NCBI GenBank assembly: GCA_963709775.1
Contig: CAVPXS010000007.1
Span: forward strand, 62,001 to 126,000
Length of the DNA stretch: 64,000 nucleotides
Direction: 5' to 3'
From: Salinimicrobium sp963709775
Lineage (GTDB): Bacteria; Bacteroidota; Bacteroidia; Flavobacteriales; Flavobacteriaceae
How positions within the stretch are numbered: position 1 is the stretch's first letter; each line of letters opens with the position of its first letter. The notes under the pieces were generated by a model. That model saw only the letters and a program-made list of their open reading frames with translations. It did not search any database and was not told the origin of the DNA. A program made the position numbers and the translations under genes. This document shows, one piece after another, positions 25,311 to 35,609 of the stretch.

Positions 25311-27669
25311 TTAGAATCTTAAGGTCATTCCCACAAGAAAGTTGCGGGTTGCCTGCGGATAATAGCCTGCACCGTCATAAGTCACTCCATCCCAGTCATA
25401 GGTGTAATAGTACCCGTTCGAGACGTATTCTTCGCTAAAGATATTGTTGACCAATCCAGTGAATACCACCTCTTTAAAAAGCGGTGCATTTCTCCAGGTG
25501 TACTGCAGGTTAAAGTCATTTACAAAATAGCTTTCGAGTAAAGATGCTTCGTTCCCCAGGTTGCTCATATATTGCTCTCCCACGTACTTTGAAAGGAATT
25601 TGATCTCCAGGCCGTCCACCGGGCGGTATTCCAGGATGTTTCCGGCAACAATCTCAGGAGAAAAAGAGATATCTGTACTCCCGAAGCTGCGCAGTTCTCC
25701 ATCCCAGGTCGCGAACCAGTCATCATTCTTATTTCGGCTTATCGCAATATTCGGTCTCCAGCTGAATTTTGGATGTAACCTCACAACTGCATCCAGTTCC
25801 AGACCCAGCCTGTAACTGTTCCCGCTGTTTCTTCTTATGGGTGCACCTACATCATTTAATTCCCCCGTCAATACCAATTGATTGCGATAGTCCATGTAGT
25901 AAAGGTTAGAATTCAGCTGAAGTTTCCCGGTCATAAATCTCCATCCCAGCTCATAATCGTTCAATTCCTCGGGTTCAGGGTTTCCTGCCTCATAATCTGT
26001 GCGATTTGGTTCCCTGTGAGCCCTGGCAAAGGAAAAGTACAGGCGGCTCGCTTCAGTAAATTCATAGGTCAATCCTGCTTTCGGATTAAAAAAGCTATGG
26101 GTATCATCAACTATGAACGGAATATTTTCCTCCTCAAAGCCGTCTACTTCGTAATGTATCCTCCTTAATTGCAGGTCACCATATAAAGTTAGATCATTGG
26201 TGACTGCGTAAGTCGCTTTTCCAAACACATTAAAGTCGCTCTTTTGAGATTGATTCTCATAGTACCTGTGTAAGGGCAGACTGGGAGCAAACCGGGTAAA
26301 GATCACCTCCCCAAAATGGTCTCCTTCGTAGTTATTCCAGGCACCTCCTGCAATCACTTCGAGATTTTCGCTGGCATACTGTACGTTAAAAGTAGTCCCG
26401 TAAAAATCATTGACGAGCCATTTTTTTGTTATAAGATCACTCTCAGACACCTCTTCTCCGTTTGCAGTAAAAGGCTGCAGATTGTACTCTTCCAGATTCT
26501 CTTCTGCCCTGTATGACTCGTAAAATCCCCTTCCGTAAGTGTAGTGTAGAGCAAGATTTGAAGACCAGCCACTGCCATAACGTTCATTCCATAGAAGCTG
26601 GAAATGATCCTGCTTATAATCATCAACATGGTTATCGTAAAACTGTAAGTTTCCTTCCTCATCTTCATAAGCCCCTGCAGGATTAAACCTTCGATCTTCC
26701 TTTAATTGATCGGCATCTATTCCATCCCAGGCCTGGTAGGTAACTTCGCTTCCGCCAAAAGTGAGCGCTTTGATAAGGGTGGTTTCGCCAACGTAAGACC
26801 CCTGGAAAAAGTAGGATTTCAGGTCCGTTGAAGCACGGTCAATATAGCCGTCACTTTTAATTACTGAAGCTCTCCCGTTAAATTCCCAGTGATCATCAAA
26901 TAATCCTGTGCTAAACTTTACTGTGTGCTTTCGGGTGTTATAAGAACCAAAACTGTTGGCAATTTCTGCCGAAGGTTCATAGCTGTACCTGTCGGTGAGG
27001 ATATTAAGACTGGCACCAAAAGCTCCGGCTCCGTTGGTAGAAGTTCCAACTCCTCTTTGCAGCTGCAGGTCTTCAACAGAGGATGCAAAATCACCCAGAT
27101 TGACCCAGAAGGTGCCCTGGCTCTCTGCATCATTATAGGGAATTCCGTTAATGGTCACATTTATTCCGCGGGCTTCGGTACCACGAACGCGGATACTGCT
27201 GTAGCCAATTCCGGCTCCGGCATCGCTGGTGGTCACCACTCCCGGCATGAACTGCATAAGGCTGGGAATATCCTGCCCCAGGTTGCGGTCCTCGATCTCC
27301 TCATTAGACAAATTGCTGTAGGTAATAGGAGAACTGGCGCTAACTCTCACTGCGGAAAGGAAATACCTCCTCAAGCACCTCCTCTGCATCGCTCATATCT
27401 ACATTAAGCTCCATATCTTCTGAAAGCTCAATCCGGATACGTTTTTTATTCCCGAAGGAAAAGATGAGATGGTGAATGCCCTCTTCAAGCTTGAGAGTGT
27501 ACTCACCGGCTGCTGAAGTTTGGGTGTAACGGGAGGAGCCTTCAACTTTTACAAGCACGTCTTTTAATGGCGTCTTGCCATCTGTGACCGTTCCTGATAC
27601 CTGAAATTCCTGTGAAAAACCACTTGCTGTGGCAAGTAAAAAACTGAAAATTAAGAAAACATGTTTCAT
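25311..27669 (-). CDS. TonB-dependent receptor (probable thiamine uptake), frameshifted
   Basis: Outer-membrane receptor of ~785 residues when repaired: signal peptide MKHVFLIFSFLLATASGFSQ, a carboxypeptidase-like regulatory domain (GTVTDGKTPLKDVLVKVEG), then the plug (MPGVVTTSDAGAGIGYSSIRVRG) and a 22-strand barrel ending in FLVGMTLRF. The gene is broken after residue ~100; dropping one base of the GG at 27359-27360 (plus strand) joins LEEVF to LSAVRVS. A TPP riboswitch with its own terminator lies upstream, so thiamine or a precursor is the probable substrate. Confidence 0.88.
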
Positions 27670-27724
27670 TCGTAAAAATAGTTACGAATAAAAGGGGCTG
27701 TTATTCCTGATGGTTATAAAATAA

Positions 27725-27758
27725 AAAATCCTGAAAACCACAATCGGTTCACAGGAGT
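27725..27758 (-). terminator. Riboswitch expression-platform terminator
   Basis: On the minus strand TCCTGTGAACC and GGTTTTCAGGA pair (27746-27756 with 27729-27739), followed by a T-run. It lies between the TPP aptamer and the receptor start codon, so ligand binding probably favours this terminator. Confidence 0.65.
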
Positions 27759-27765
27759 ACTATAC

Positions 27766-27881
27766 TTGCGCGGCGCAATTTGCACCTATCCCTTGGCAGC
27801 ATTACCTGCCCAGGTTCCTTGGGTATGATCTCAGCTTCCTCCTGCTTTCACAGGACTTAGCACCCCTTTGAGACGGCGCAA
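27766..27881 (-). promoter_or_regulatory. TPP riboswitch (THI element)
   Basis: Read on the minus strand: AAGGGGTGC, then AGCTGAGATCATACCC, GAACCTGGGCAGGTAATGC and AAGGGATAGG, in the order and spacing of the thi-box. TTGCGC (27876-27881) can pair with GCGCAA (27766-27771) as an outer stem. The thiamine-pyrophosphate-sensing core CTGAGA...ACCC...GAACCTG...GGTAATGC is nearly consensus. Controls the TonB receptor downstream. Confidence 0.93.
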
Positions 27882-27963
27882 AGGTAATTGCTTTTTTTTG
27901 ATTTAACCTAATTTTTGAAAGTTTAGGGAAGAAAGCCTTTAATTTTATACTTTCGGAGAAATC

Positions 27964-30378
27964 ATGGCTAAAAAAAAGGCTTCCATAACATTCACGGTAT
28001 TTGCAGGTTATATCATACTGGCTACTCTAATGGGGTTGGCAGTCTGGTTCATATATCACCAGGTACAGGGTTACACCAGTTTAACCGAAAGAAGTAATGC
28101 CGGAAACCAAAAGCTCCTGCTCGTAGGTGAAGCTGCCACCAAACTTTATGAAGCTGAAAGTCTTAGCAGGAAACTCATTCAAACCGGAAACCTTGACGGG
28201 CTGGATACGTATAACGCCAAGATCGACTCGATAAAATTCAGCCTGGCCTCACTTCAGAATTTCAGGACCGACAGTTCCCTGGACCGGGAAATAGATAGCA
28301 TAAACAAACTTCTTAGTCAAAAGACCGAAAACCTGGAAGAACTGCTGGAGCTTCGGGCACGTGGAGAAACAGATAGTTATTACGCACGGGTACTTTCGGA
28401 ATTACAACGGGTGGATGAAAACTTTGAAAGCCGAAATTACGATCAGCGGTTTAAAGACCTTCAGCCTCACCAGCGACAACTGCTTATCAAATTGCTGGAG
28501 TATACGAATGAGCAGAGTCCCAATCCTCCCGGGATCACGATTGACTCTTTGGTCAATTCCGTAAAAAGTGTTTTGGGTCAGCTGGAGACTCAGGAGAGGC
28601 AGTACCGGATGGAATTGAAAAGACAGGAAGACCAGTTACTGGCAAATGAAATTCAGCTTAATAACAGGTTAAGAACTTTGCTAAGCACCCTGGAAGCCGA
28701 AGAAAGAATGGCATCTATGAACCAGGTAGAGGCCTGGCAGGACACTATTGAAGACACCTCAACGACAATTCTCTTCCTGGGAATAGCAAGTTTGCTGGTT
28801 ATACTAACCTTTGTTTTCCTTGTGGTCAAGGACGTTTCCAGGAGTCAGCAGTACAGGCAGGAACTGGAGGCGGCAAAAACTTATGCCGAATCCCTGCTTT
28901 CCAGCCGCGAACAATTTATGAATACGGTTACCCATGATCTCAGGTCTCCTCTAAACACGGTTATTGGCTACACCGGACTTCTTGAAAAGAGTGACCTCAA
29001 CAAATCCCAGAACAGATACCTGCGGCAGCTCAAGCAATCTTCAAATTATCTATTGCGCCTGGTGAACGATTTGCTGGACCTCTCCAGGCTGGAAGCCGGA
29101 AAAATGTCTATTGAAGAACTGGCATTTAACCCGAAAAACCTGATTGAAGAAACCGTTGAAAATGCCGTTCCTCCCGAAAAACCCAGGGATGTTGAGGTGA
29201 TAATAGACATAGCGCCCGACTTGGATCGACCAGTGATCACAGATCCTTTTCGACTAAAACAGATCCTTACTAATCTTGTGAACAACGCCTGTAAATTTAC
29301 TCCGCAGGGAAGCGTGGAAGTAAAAGCCTGGCTGCGACAGGGCAGAAAAAATCCTGTGCTGTGCATTCAGGTAAAAGATACCGGGATTGGGATCTCGAAC
29401 GAGCAAAAGGAGAAGGTCTTTGAAGAATTTTCCCAGGAAGACAGCAGCATAGAAAAACGTTATGGTGGCACCGGGCTGGGCCTTGCCATCAGTAAGAAAC
29501 TGACAGATCTTTTGGAAGGAAAAATAAGCTTAGAGAGCGAAGCGGGAAAAGGAAGTACTTTCCTTGTTGAAATTCCGGTAGAATATGCCGCATCCAGTGA
29601 GCCCGCTCCGCCGGCAAAAGCCCTGGCTGTAAAAGATCCTGAAAAAATTTCTGTACTTATAGTAGATGATGAACCGGCCCAATTGGGATTGCTTAAAGAA
29701 TTGATCCGGAATGCAGGGATGTCCTATCGCACCGCCCAGAATGGGAAAGAAGCCTTGAAAATAATTAAGGCTACCTCGCCACACCTCGTACTTACAGATA
29801 TTCAAATGCCAAAAATGGACGGTTTTGAACTGCTTCGAAAAATAAGAAAAGACCCTGGCAAAGAGGATCTGCCTGTTATCGCCCTCTCCGGCCAACCCGA
29901 TGTAAGTGCGGCAGACTATCTAAAAAAGGGATTTAGTGGCAGCCTTTTGAAGCCTTATTCCTCTCAGGAATTGCTGAGGATCATAAGCGATCTCCTGGAT
30001 CTAAAGCTGAAGACAGGGCCCGCACCCACTCCTTCTCCAATAAAACAGCAAAAAGGTTATACATTATCTGAAATAAAGAATTTTGCAGGAGAAGATCCCG
30101 ATGCCATGGATGCAATATTGACTGCTTTTATAGAAAGTACTAGATCAAATCTCCTGGCCCTGGAACTGGCGCATCAAAAAGGGCAAAATAAGAAGGTCTC
30201 TGCGGTAGCTCATAAAATGCTTCCCATGTTCCGGCAGTTGCAGGTGCCACAAATCGTCGAGAAACTGGCTATCCTCGAAAATGTAAACGGTGAAGAAAAT
30301 AAGGACGTCAATGTAGCCTCTCTTTCAAAAGAGATAAACGAACTTCTGGAAAACCTTCAGGAAGAGATTACAGGTTGA
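27964..30378 (+). CDS. Hybrid sensor histidine kinase with receiver and Hpt-like domain
   Basis: 804 residues. N-terminal membrane segment (ITFTVFAGYIILATLMGLAVW), a ~230-residue helical, coiled-coil-rich periplasmic region, second membrane segment (TTILFLGIASLLVILTFVFLVV), HisKA with phospho-His in NTVTHDLRSPLNT near residue 323, HATPase (NLVNNACKFTPQG; DTGIGIS; GTGLGLAIS), a receiver with SVLIVDDE and phospho-Asp in VLTDIQMPKMDG near residue 613, and a C-terminal Hpt-like helix bundle with AVAHKMLPMFRQL near residue 750. Tail-to-tail, 11-bp overlap with the NtrC-type regulator gene, its likely partner. Confidence 0.93.
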   Translation: MAKKKASITFTVFAGYIILATLMGLAVWFIYHQVQGYTSLTERSNAGNQKLLLVGEAATKLYEAESLSRKLIQTGNLDGLDTYNAKIDSIKFSLASLQNFRTDSSLDREIDSINKLLSQKTENLEELLELRARGETDSYYARVLSELQRVDENFESRNYDQRFKDLQPHQRQLLIKLLEYTNEQSPNPPGITIDSLVNSVKSVLGQLETQERQYRMELKRQEDQLLANEIQLNNRLRTLLSTLEAEERMASMNQVEAWQDTIEDTSTTILFLGIASLLVILTFVFLVVKDVSRSQQYRQELEAAKTYAESLLSSREQFMNTVTHDLRSPLNTVIGYTGLLEKSDLNKSQNRYLRQLKQSSNYLLRLVNDLLDLSRLEAGKMSIEELAFNPKNLIEETVENAVPPEKPRDVEVIIDIAPDLDRPVITDPFRLKQILTNLVNNACKFTPQGSVEVKAWLRQGRKNPVLCIQVKDTGIGISNEQKEKVFEEFSQEDSSIEKRYGGTGLGLAISKKLTDLLEGKISLESEAGKGSTFLVEIPVEYAASSEPAPPAKALAVKDPEKISVLIVDDEPAQLGLLKELIRNAGMSYRTAQNGKEALKIIKATSPHLVLTDIQMPKMDGFELLRKIRKDPGKEDLPVIALSGQPDVSAADYLKKGFSGSLLKPYSSQELLRIISDLLDLKLKTGPAPTPSPIKQQKGYTLSEIKNFAGEDPDAMDAILTAFIESTRSNLLALELAHQKGQNKKVSAVAHKMLPMFRQLQVPQIVEKLAILENVNGEENKDVNVASLSKEINELLENLQEEITG

Positions 30379-31705
30379 TACCGTACTGCTTCAGCTTATT
30401 GTAAAGGGTTTTTCTGTCAATAGAAAGAAGTTTCGCTGCCTTACTTTTATTTCCGTGGGTTTTCTCAAGCGCATCGAGGATCATTTCCTGCTCATTTTTG
30501 TTCTTAAAAAGACTGTAGTCCTGTTCTTCGGGCTTTTCTTTGGCTGACACTACTTCCGAAGGTAAACAGGAAGAAGAAATATAATCCCCTTCTGAAAGTA
30601 AAACCGCACGCTTCACCACATTTTTCAACTCCCGGAGATTCCCCGGCCAGTTATAATTTTTAAATGCTGTAATTGTCTTTTCTGAAAAACCTGAAATATC
30701 TTTTTCCAGTTCCTCATTCGCACTGTCAAGGAAATAATTAGCAAAGACCATCAAATCTTCCTTGCGGTCTTTTAGGGGCGGCACCTTTATTGAAAATTCA
30801 TTAAGCCGGTGATAAAGATCTTCTCTAAAATCACCTTTTTTAACGGCTTCAAAAAGATCTTCATTAGTGGCAGCGATAACCCGGATATTTACGTGAATCT
30901 CCTCGTTACTGCCCACAGGTTTAACCTTTCGCTCCTGCAATGCCCGCAGTAACTGTACCTGCAGCTCATAATTAAGGTTTCCTATTTCATCCAGGAAAAG
31001 AGTGCCGCCATTTGCAGCCTCAAAATGCCCGGTTTTATTGGTTACCGCACCGGTAAAAGAACCTTTTACGTGTCCAAAAAATTCGCTGGAAGCCAATTCC
31101 CGCGGAATAGCTCCACAATCTACGGCCACAAAAGGTGCAGCATTGCGCTTACTTTTTTCGTGAATGCTTTTTGCGATCTGTTCCTTCCCGGTTCCACTTT
31201 CACCCATGATAAGCACAGACATATTTGTAGGGGCAACCAGGTCGATGTAATTATTGAGTTTGCCAGAAGCCTCACTCCCTCCTTTTATATAATCATCCTG
31301 TTTTACAGAGGTCTCTTTTTTCTTCGCCACAGGTTTCACGCTGCCGGTACCTTCCAGAGCATCATTGATCGCTTTCATGATCACCTCGGGATGAAAAGGC
31401 TTGGCTATATAATCCAGCGCACCTTCTTTAATGGCATTTACAGCCATACTGATTTCGGCATAGCTGGTCATCATGATCACTCCCGTTTTATCTCCTTTTT
31501 GGTTGACAGCCTGCAGGATCTCGAGACCTTCTTTATCGGGAAGACGAACATCAGAAATTACTACGTCATACCTGTTTTTGGCCACCAGGTTAAGGGCTTC
31601 GGTCGCAGTATATACGGCATCTACCTCACAATCCTTTTTTACCAGGAATGTCTTGAGCATAGTGCAAAATGCTACGTCATCTTCAACTAAAAGAATTTTA
31701 GCCAT
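30368..31705 (-). CDS. Sigma-54-dependent response regulator (NtrC family)
   Basis: 445 residues. Receiver with phospho-Asp52 in VVISDVRLPDKEG, then the AAA+ activator domain: Walker A GESGTGKE at 168-175, the sigma-54-contact loop GSFTGA at 215-220, Walker B GGTLFLDEIGNL. The C-terminal Fis-type helix-turn-helix is GNKSKAAKLLSIDRKTLYNKL. It would remodel sigma-54 holoenzyme at enhancer-dependent promoters. Convergent with the hybrid kinase gene; the two are the natural pair for a phosphorelay, by position only. Confidence 0.95.
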   Translation of the reverse strand: MAKILLVEDDVAFCTMLKTFLVKKDCEVDAVYTATEALNLVAKNRYDVVISDVRLPDKEGLEILQAVNQKGDKTGVIMMTSYAEISMAVNAIKEGALDYIAKPFHPEVIMKAINDALEGTGSVKPVAKKKETSVKQDDYIKGGSEASGKLNNYIDLVAPTNMSVLIMGESGTGKEQIAKSIHEKSKRNAAPFVAVDCGAIPRELASSEFFGHVKGSFTGAVTNKTGHFEAANGGTLFLDEIGNLNYELQVQLLRALQERKVKPVGSNEEIHVNIRVIAATNEDLFEAVKKGDFREDLYHRLNEFSIKVPPLKDRKEDLMVFANYFLDSANEELEKDISGFSEKTITAFKNYNWPGNLRELKNVVKRAVLLSEGDYISSSCLPSEVVSAKEKPEEQDYSLFKNKNEQEMILDALEKTHGNKSKAAKLLSIDRKTLYNKLKQYGINL

Positions 31706-31767
31706 GGGTATTTTTAAATATTGACAAAATTAGAATTTTTAAACCCCTCAGCATCAAAAATAAGCAT

Positions 31768-31800
31768 AAAAAAGGGAGCTAATTTATTAGCTCCCTTTTT
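31768..31800 (-). terminator. Terminator between PepSY-like and ntrC-type genes
   Basis: AAAAAGGGAGCTAA and TTAGCTCCCTTTTT form a 14-bp stem ending in a T-run on the minus strand. It would end the transcript of the small secreted protein before the regulator gene. Confidence 0.8.
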
Positions 31801-31945
31801 CTAGACTCCATTTTTACAGATTTCCCTCAACCTGGTTCCGGTAAAAAAACCGGAATATTAATTAACCTATTAACACATGTTCTTCGGGATCTCTGCCACC
31901 AGGAGTCGGCTTCTCCTTTGAATGGTGGGTTTGGTTAGATATTTC
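31801..31945. other. Short non-coding gap with a small hairpin
   Basis: Contains a TTCCGGT / ACCGGAA hairpin at ~31834-31856 and no convincing reading frame or known RNA. Confidence 0.4.
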
Positions 31946-32308
31946 TTACTTCTTCCAATCGTCTTTGGCTTCTTCTTTTTTCTCTTTTTCAATCCAGTTA
32001 CCTTCAGCATCGGCATAAAGTTCTTTGTCCTCACCCTCAGCTGTACTCACTTTTAGTTTGAATTTTTGGGTTCCTTCATGATCTTTCACATAAGCTTCAG
32101 CAATTGTAGCTCCGGCAAAATCACGCTCTACAGCTTGTTGTACTTCTGCAGGTAATTCCTGCACTTCAATCTTAGTGAACTCTTCCTGTGCTCTTTGAAC
32201 TACAGTTTCTTCTACTTCCTGTGTGGGATCTACTTCCTGGGCGGAAAGGTTCTGAGCCGAAAATAACATTGCAGATGCGGCCAGTACGGTAAGACATATT
32301 TTTTTCAT
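31946..32308 (-). CDS. Secreted PepSY-like periplasmic protein
   Basis: 120 residues with a signal peptide (MKKICLTVLAASAMLFSAQNLSAQ, cleavage near AQ-EV). The mature part contains ELPAEVQQAVERDFAGATIAEAYV and KFKLKVSTAEGEDKELYADAEGNWIE, which matches the beta-rich PepSY-like / BLIP-type repeat of small Bacteroidota periplasmic proteins. An acidic/basic low-complexity tail (KEKKEEAKDDWKK) follows. Exact function unknown; peptidase inhibition or binding is suggested by the family name only. Confidence 0.72.
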   Translation of the reverse strand: MKKICLTVLAASAMLFSAQNLSAQEVDPTQEVEETVVQRAQEEFTKIEVQELPAEVQQAVERDFAGATIAEAYVKDHEGTQKFKLKVSTAEGEDKELYADAEGNWIEKEKKEEAKDDWKK

Positions 32309-32388
32309 AGCTTAAATTTTAGGGTTTAATGTTTTAGTTTGTTATCAAGTCTATTGGTAAAATCGCGCCAGTTTGTAGCATCAACAAG

Positions 32389-32413
32389 AAAGCCCCTGTA
32401 AAACAGGGGCTTT
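32389..32413 (-). terminator. Terminator after arfB
   Basis: AAAGCCCCTGT and ACAGGGGCTTT, an 11-bp perfect stem with a 3-nt loop. The minus-strand side continues into a weak T-rich stretch (CTTTCTTGTT). Confidence 0.65.
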
Positions 32414-32490
32414 GGCAATATTTTAAGAAAAGGGATTTAAATAAAAAGTTGAGGTTTTTCCACAATTCTGTGGGGAATTTCTCCCCAGAA

Positions 32491-32895
32491 TTACTCTTTT
32501 AGAGGATCTTTTCTCGTGGCTTTTTTTTCTGAAAGTTTCTTTTTCTCCCTAAGCCGCTTAAGTTTTGCAGCCCTCGGGGTTTTGGTTTTTTTCCGAACCT
32601 TAGGTTTTATCAAAGATTCCTTTACCAAAGTCAGGAATCTCCTGGTGACCAGTTCCTTGTTCTTGTGCTGACTTCTGGATTCATCACACTGCAGGATCAA
32701 TTCACCGGAATTAGTAAGCCTGGAAGCCAACTTTTTCAAAGCGCGTTGTTTTTCTTCATTGGATAATGCCTGCGTCTCCTCCAACTTAAAATGGAGTTCA
32801 ACCTTTGAAGATACTTTATTCACGTTTTGTCCCCCGGCACCCGAGCTTCTTACCGCTTTATATTCGGCTTCCTGTATGAGCAGCTGTTCATCCAC
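32491..32895 (-). CDS. arfB: Alternative ribosome-rescue factor / aminoacyl-tRNA hydrolase
   Basis: 134-residue ArfB (YaeJ)-type protein. The catalytic GGQ is in RSSGAGGQNVNKVSSKVEL near residue 22, and the basic, ribosome-binding C-terminal tail is KPKVRKKTKTPRAAKLKRLR with further Lys. It hydrolyses peptidyl-tRNA on ribosomes stalled without a stop codon. Lies 1 bp after the stop of the DUF4301 gene, likely the last gene of the run from the thiamine-binding protein. Confidence 0.93.
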   Translation of the reverse strand: MDEQLLIQEAEYKAVRSSGAGGQNVNKVSSKVELHFKLEETQALSNEEKQRALKKLASRLTNSGELILQCDESRSQHKNKELVTRRFLTLVKESLIKPKVRKKTKTPRAAKLKRLREKKKLSEKKATRKDPLKE

Positions 32896-34447
32896 CTAAT
32901 TTACCTGGTGTGAAGGTTTAAGAAGATCGGCCACAGTTTTTACGGGATTGAAGGTCTCTACCGGTACCTCAACAAAGATGGTATTCCACTGCGCCATTCC
33001 TCCATTCCACAGCCCGGGTAGTTCCAGAGCCTTAAGTTCTTTCCCGTCTTTAGTTTTATTGGCAATAAAACTGGTGTCCTCATCCACATATTTCTCAAGA
33101 TCGAACTTGCCACCACGATAGTCACGGGTGGAGCAAACCACATCTACAGGATTAAAGTGAGTTGCCTCCAGTGCAATTTTACTTTGCTGATAATTATCGT
33201 GGTCAATTTGTGAACTCTCCACGATCTGCAAGGAAATCTCTCCATTCTTGTGCGTGACCCAAAAAGGTCCACCGCCGGGTTCTCCTTCATTTTTCACCAT
33301 GCCACAAACCCGAATTGGCCTGTTGAGCAGTTCTTTTATGACCGAAGGTTTCTCCTCCTCATTGAGATCTTTAAAATTGACCCCGAGTCCTGCATTAAGT
33401 TCCTTCTGAAGGAATTCTCCCATTTCCTCAAAATGTTCTTCCCCTGCACCTTTTTCCAGCTGACTTAAATACTTAAAAGTTTTCTCCTGAAGCTGAAGCA
33501 ACTTTCCTCCCAGCATCTTTTTATAGGAAGCAAGTAACTCTCTATTTTTAGGAGTCACCACGTTATCGATATTTTTTATAAAAATAAGATCGGCATCCTG
33601 GTCATTCAGGTTTTTTATGAGGGCACCGTGGCCGCCGGGTCTAAAGAAAATATCTCCATTTTCATCCCTGAAAGGCTCATTGTCTTTTGTTACTGCAACA
33701 GTATCGGTTTTAGGGTCCTGGTAAGAATAAGATAACTTCAAAATTGTACCCGGTTTCCTGTTCCAGCCTTGGCACAACTTCCCTGGCTTCTGCTTCAAAT
33801 TTCTCCCTGTGTTCCTCGGCAACCGTAAAATGTATCCTGACTTTCTTTCCTGCCGCCGCATAATCTATGGCTTCCACTAAATGTTCCTCGAAAGCTGTGG
33901 CAAGATGATCTTCATACTTGTGGAATGGCACCAATCCTTTAGGTTGATCTCCCAGGTTGAGCCCATCTTCCTCCAACATATACTTAACAATAAGATATTT
34001 CTGGCGATCCTCCGGCATTTCTTCAAAACCGGGTTCAGCTTCAATAGCCTTCATTCTCACCTTGTCATAAAATGGAAGATCTTTTATTCGGCTGAAGAAG
34101 ATCTCCAGGCTTTGTTCATTCTTTTTATCAATATAATCCTCAAGGTCATCATTCCCGGGATCAAACTCCTTCAACAGGTTATAAAATGCTTTAAACATCC
34201 TGGTAGCTGCACCAGATGCCGGCACGAACTTTAAGATGTCAAGATTATCTTTTTTGGATTCGTAAAAGTCAGTGAGTTCTTTCTGCTCTTCTTCGGCAAC
34301 GGCCAGGATCCCATTTTTTACTGTAGCTGCCTCCCGAATATTTACAACAATATTTCCTCTTTTAAAGATCTCGATTTGCTGTTCTACTTTTTCGGGGCTT
34401 ATTCCTTTTTCCCTAAAGTGGGAAATGTCCTTTTCGCTAAAGTTCAA
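32896..34447 (-). CDS. DUF4301 family protein, frameshifted
   Basis: Repaired length about 517 residues, as expected for DUF4301. Part one (34447 to 33710) includes ILKFVPASGAATRMFKAFYN, which resembles a nucleotide-sugar pyrophosphorylase-type loop; part two includes FFRPGGHGALIKNLND and DADLIFIKNIDNV, in line with a sugar-nucleotidyltransferase-like fold. Dropping one base of AA at 33734-33735 (plus strand) joins FEV to SYSYQDP. Cellular role unknown. Overlaps the upstream NadR-like kinase gene by 4 bp and precedes arfB by 0 bp. Confidence 0.82.
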
Positions 34448-35016
34448 TTTTCTGGTTTTTTAAGTTGATCAATAATTTTCACTGCCGTATCAAACCGCTG
34501 CTGTAAGTCTCCTTCCAGAATGCGGTACGGCAAATCGTGCTCATCAAGGGCTTTTTTGAACCTGGCGAACATTTGATCCCTGTCTTTAGGGCGGTCGCGC
34601 AGATCATCTTCAACCCATGGAACATCAATATACGTTAAAAAATATAGATCGTACTGCGCTTTTAACGCATGTTTAAGAAGGGCCGGCTCTACAGTTTCGT
34701 CATAATAGGCACGGGAATAAACGACCAGTTCTAATAGGTTGGTGTCGCAAAAAAGAAGCTCTTCGTGAGTCTTTGCCGCTTCATTTTCAAGGGCCATTTG
34801 GCCTCTCGCAATAGGCAGGAGATCATGAGGTTCACAGGCCTTTTGCACCTCATCCCATTTTAATTGTAAATATTCCCGCATATATTCCGGCACCCAGCCG
34901 GTATTATAATGGTCTGCCAGCAATTGGGCCAGGGTGGTTTTCCCGGTAGATTCGGGCCCAAAAAGGACGATCTTTAAGAGACCACGTGTCCGCCGCTGCT
35001 CAAGCTTTTCTTCCAT
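34444..35016 (-). CDS. NadR-like ATP-binding kinase
   Basis: 190 residues, resembling the C-terminal ribosyl-nicotinamide kinase domain of NadR but without the nicotinamide-nucleotide adenylyltransferase part. Walker A is FGPESTGKTTLAQLLA; further NadR-like segments are VPEYMREYLQ, FCDTNLLELVVYSRAYY and YIDVPWVEDDLRDRPKDRDQMF. It overlaps the PnuC gene by 43 bp and the DUF4301 gene by 4 bp, so it probably phosphorylates (traps) the nucleoside-like vitamin brought in by PnuC: nicotinamide riboside, or thiamine given the neighbouring thiamine-binding protein. Confidence 0.82.
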   Translation of the reverse strand: MEEKLEQRRTRGLLKIVLFGPESTGKTTLAQLLADHYNTGWVPEYMREYLQLKWDEVQKACEPHDLLPIARGQMALENEAAKTHEELLFCDTNLLELVVYSRAYYDETVEPALLKHALKAQYDLYFLTYIDVPWVEDDLRDRPKDRDQMFARFKKALDEHDLPYRILEGDLQQRFDTAVKIIDQLKKPEN

Positions 35017-35609
35017 GTCTTATATCCGTAAAAGGCAATGATCGTAAATAATAAATATTGAAAACTGGTAAAGGTAAGACCTTTGTAAAAGTACAGGGGC
35101 ACAGAGATCACATCTCCTATGATCCAGTAGATCCAGTTTTCCAGTTTTTTTCGCGCCATTAACCACATCCCCACAAAGAAAATCCCTGTCGTCACAGTAT
35201 CTACATAAGCTGTCCAGTTATTCCATTTATCAAAGTATTCATAAATACCAAAGGTGAATAAAAGTGTTGCTATAAAAATAAGCAGGCTCCAAAAATGCTC
35301 TTTTTGAGTAGTCTTTGTAATAGGGATAAAATGCACCGCGTCAACTTTCCTCGTCCATACGTACCAGCCGTAGATACTCATTGTAGAATAATAGACATTG
35401 ATCATCATGTCGCCCAGCAATTCCCACTGCCAAAGGAGATATACAAAAATTACAGTGCTTATAATTCCCGTAGGATACACCAGAATATTTTCTTCTTTGG
35501 AGAACCAAACAGAAAGGAAACCGAAGATCACCGCAATGATCTCCAGTACAATGTAAAGCGTGGGATAATCTGAATATTGCTGAAAGAAAAAATCAAAAAT
35601 CGGCTGCAT
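34974..35609 (-). CDS. pnuC: PnuC/PnuT family vitamin transporter
   Basis: 211-residue membrane transporter with seven to eight hydrophobic segments and the PnuC pattern LSVWFSKEENILVYPTGIISTVIFVYLL, MSIYGWYVWTRK and WIIGDVISVPLYFYKGLTFTSFQYLLF. PnuC members import nicotinamide riboside, PnuT members thiamine, and sequence alone does not separate them here. The gene overlaps a YkoF-type thiamine-binding protein gene by 17 bp upstream and a NadR-like kinase by 43 bp downstream, evidence for both alternatives. Facilitated diffusion with intracellular phosphorylation is the known mode for the family. Confidence 0.85.
   Translation of the reverse strand: MQPIFDFFFQQYSDYPTLYIVLEIIAVIFGFLSVWFSKEENILVYPTGIISTVIFVYLLWQWELLGDMMINVYYSTMSIYGWYVWTRKVDAVHFIPITKTTQKEHFWSLLIFIATLLFTFGIYEYFDKWNNWTAYVDTVTTGIFFVGMWLMARKKLENWIYWIIGDVISVPLYFYKGLTFTSFQYLLFTIIAFYGYKTWKKSLSSGGHVVS
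35290..35306. repeat. Dispersed palindrome copy inside pnuC
   Basis: CAAAAATGCTCTTTTTG, two mismatches from a perfect palindrome with a central base, within the pnuC coding sequence. Confidence 0.5.
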
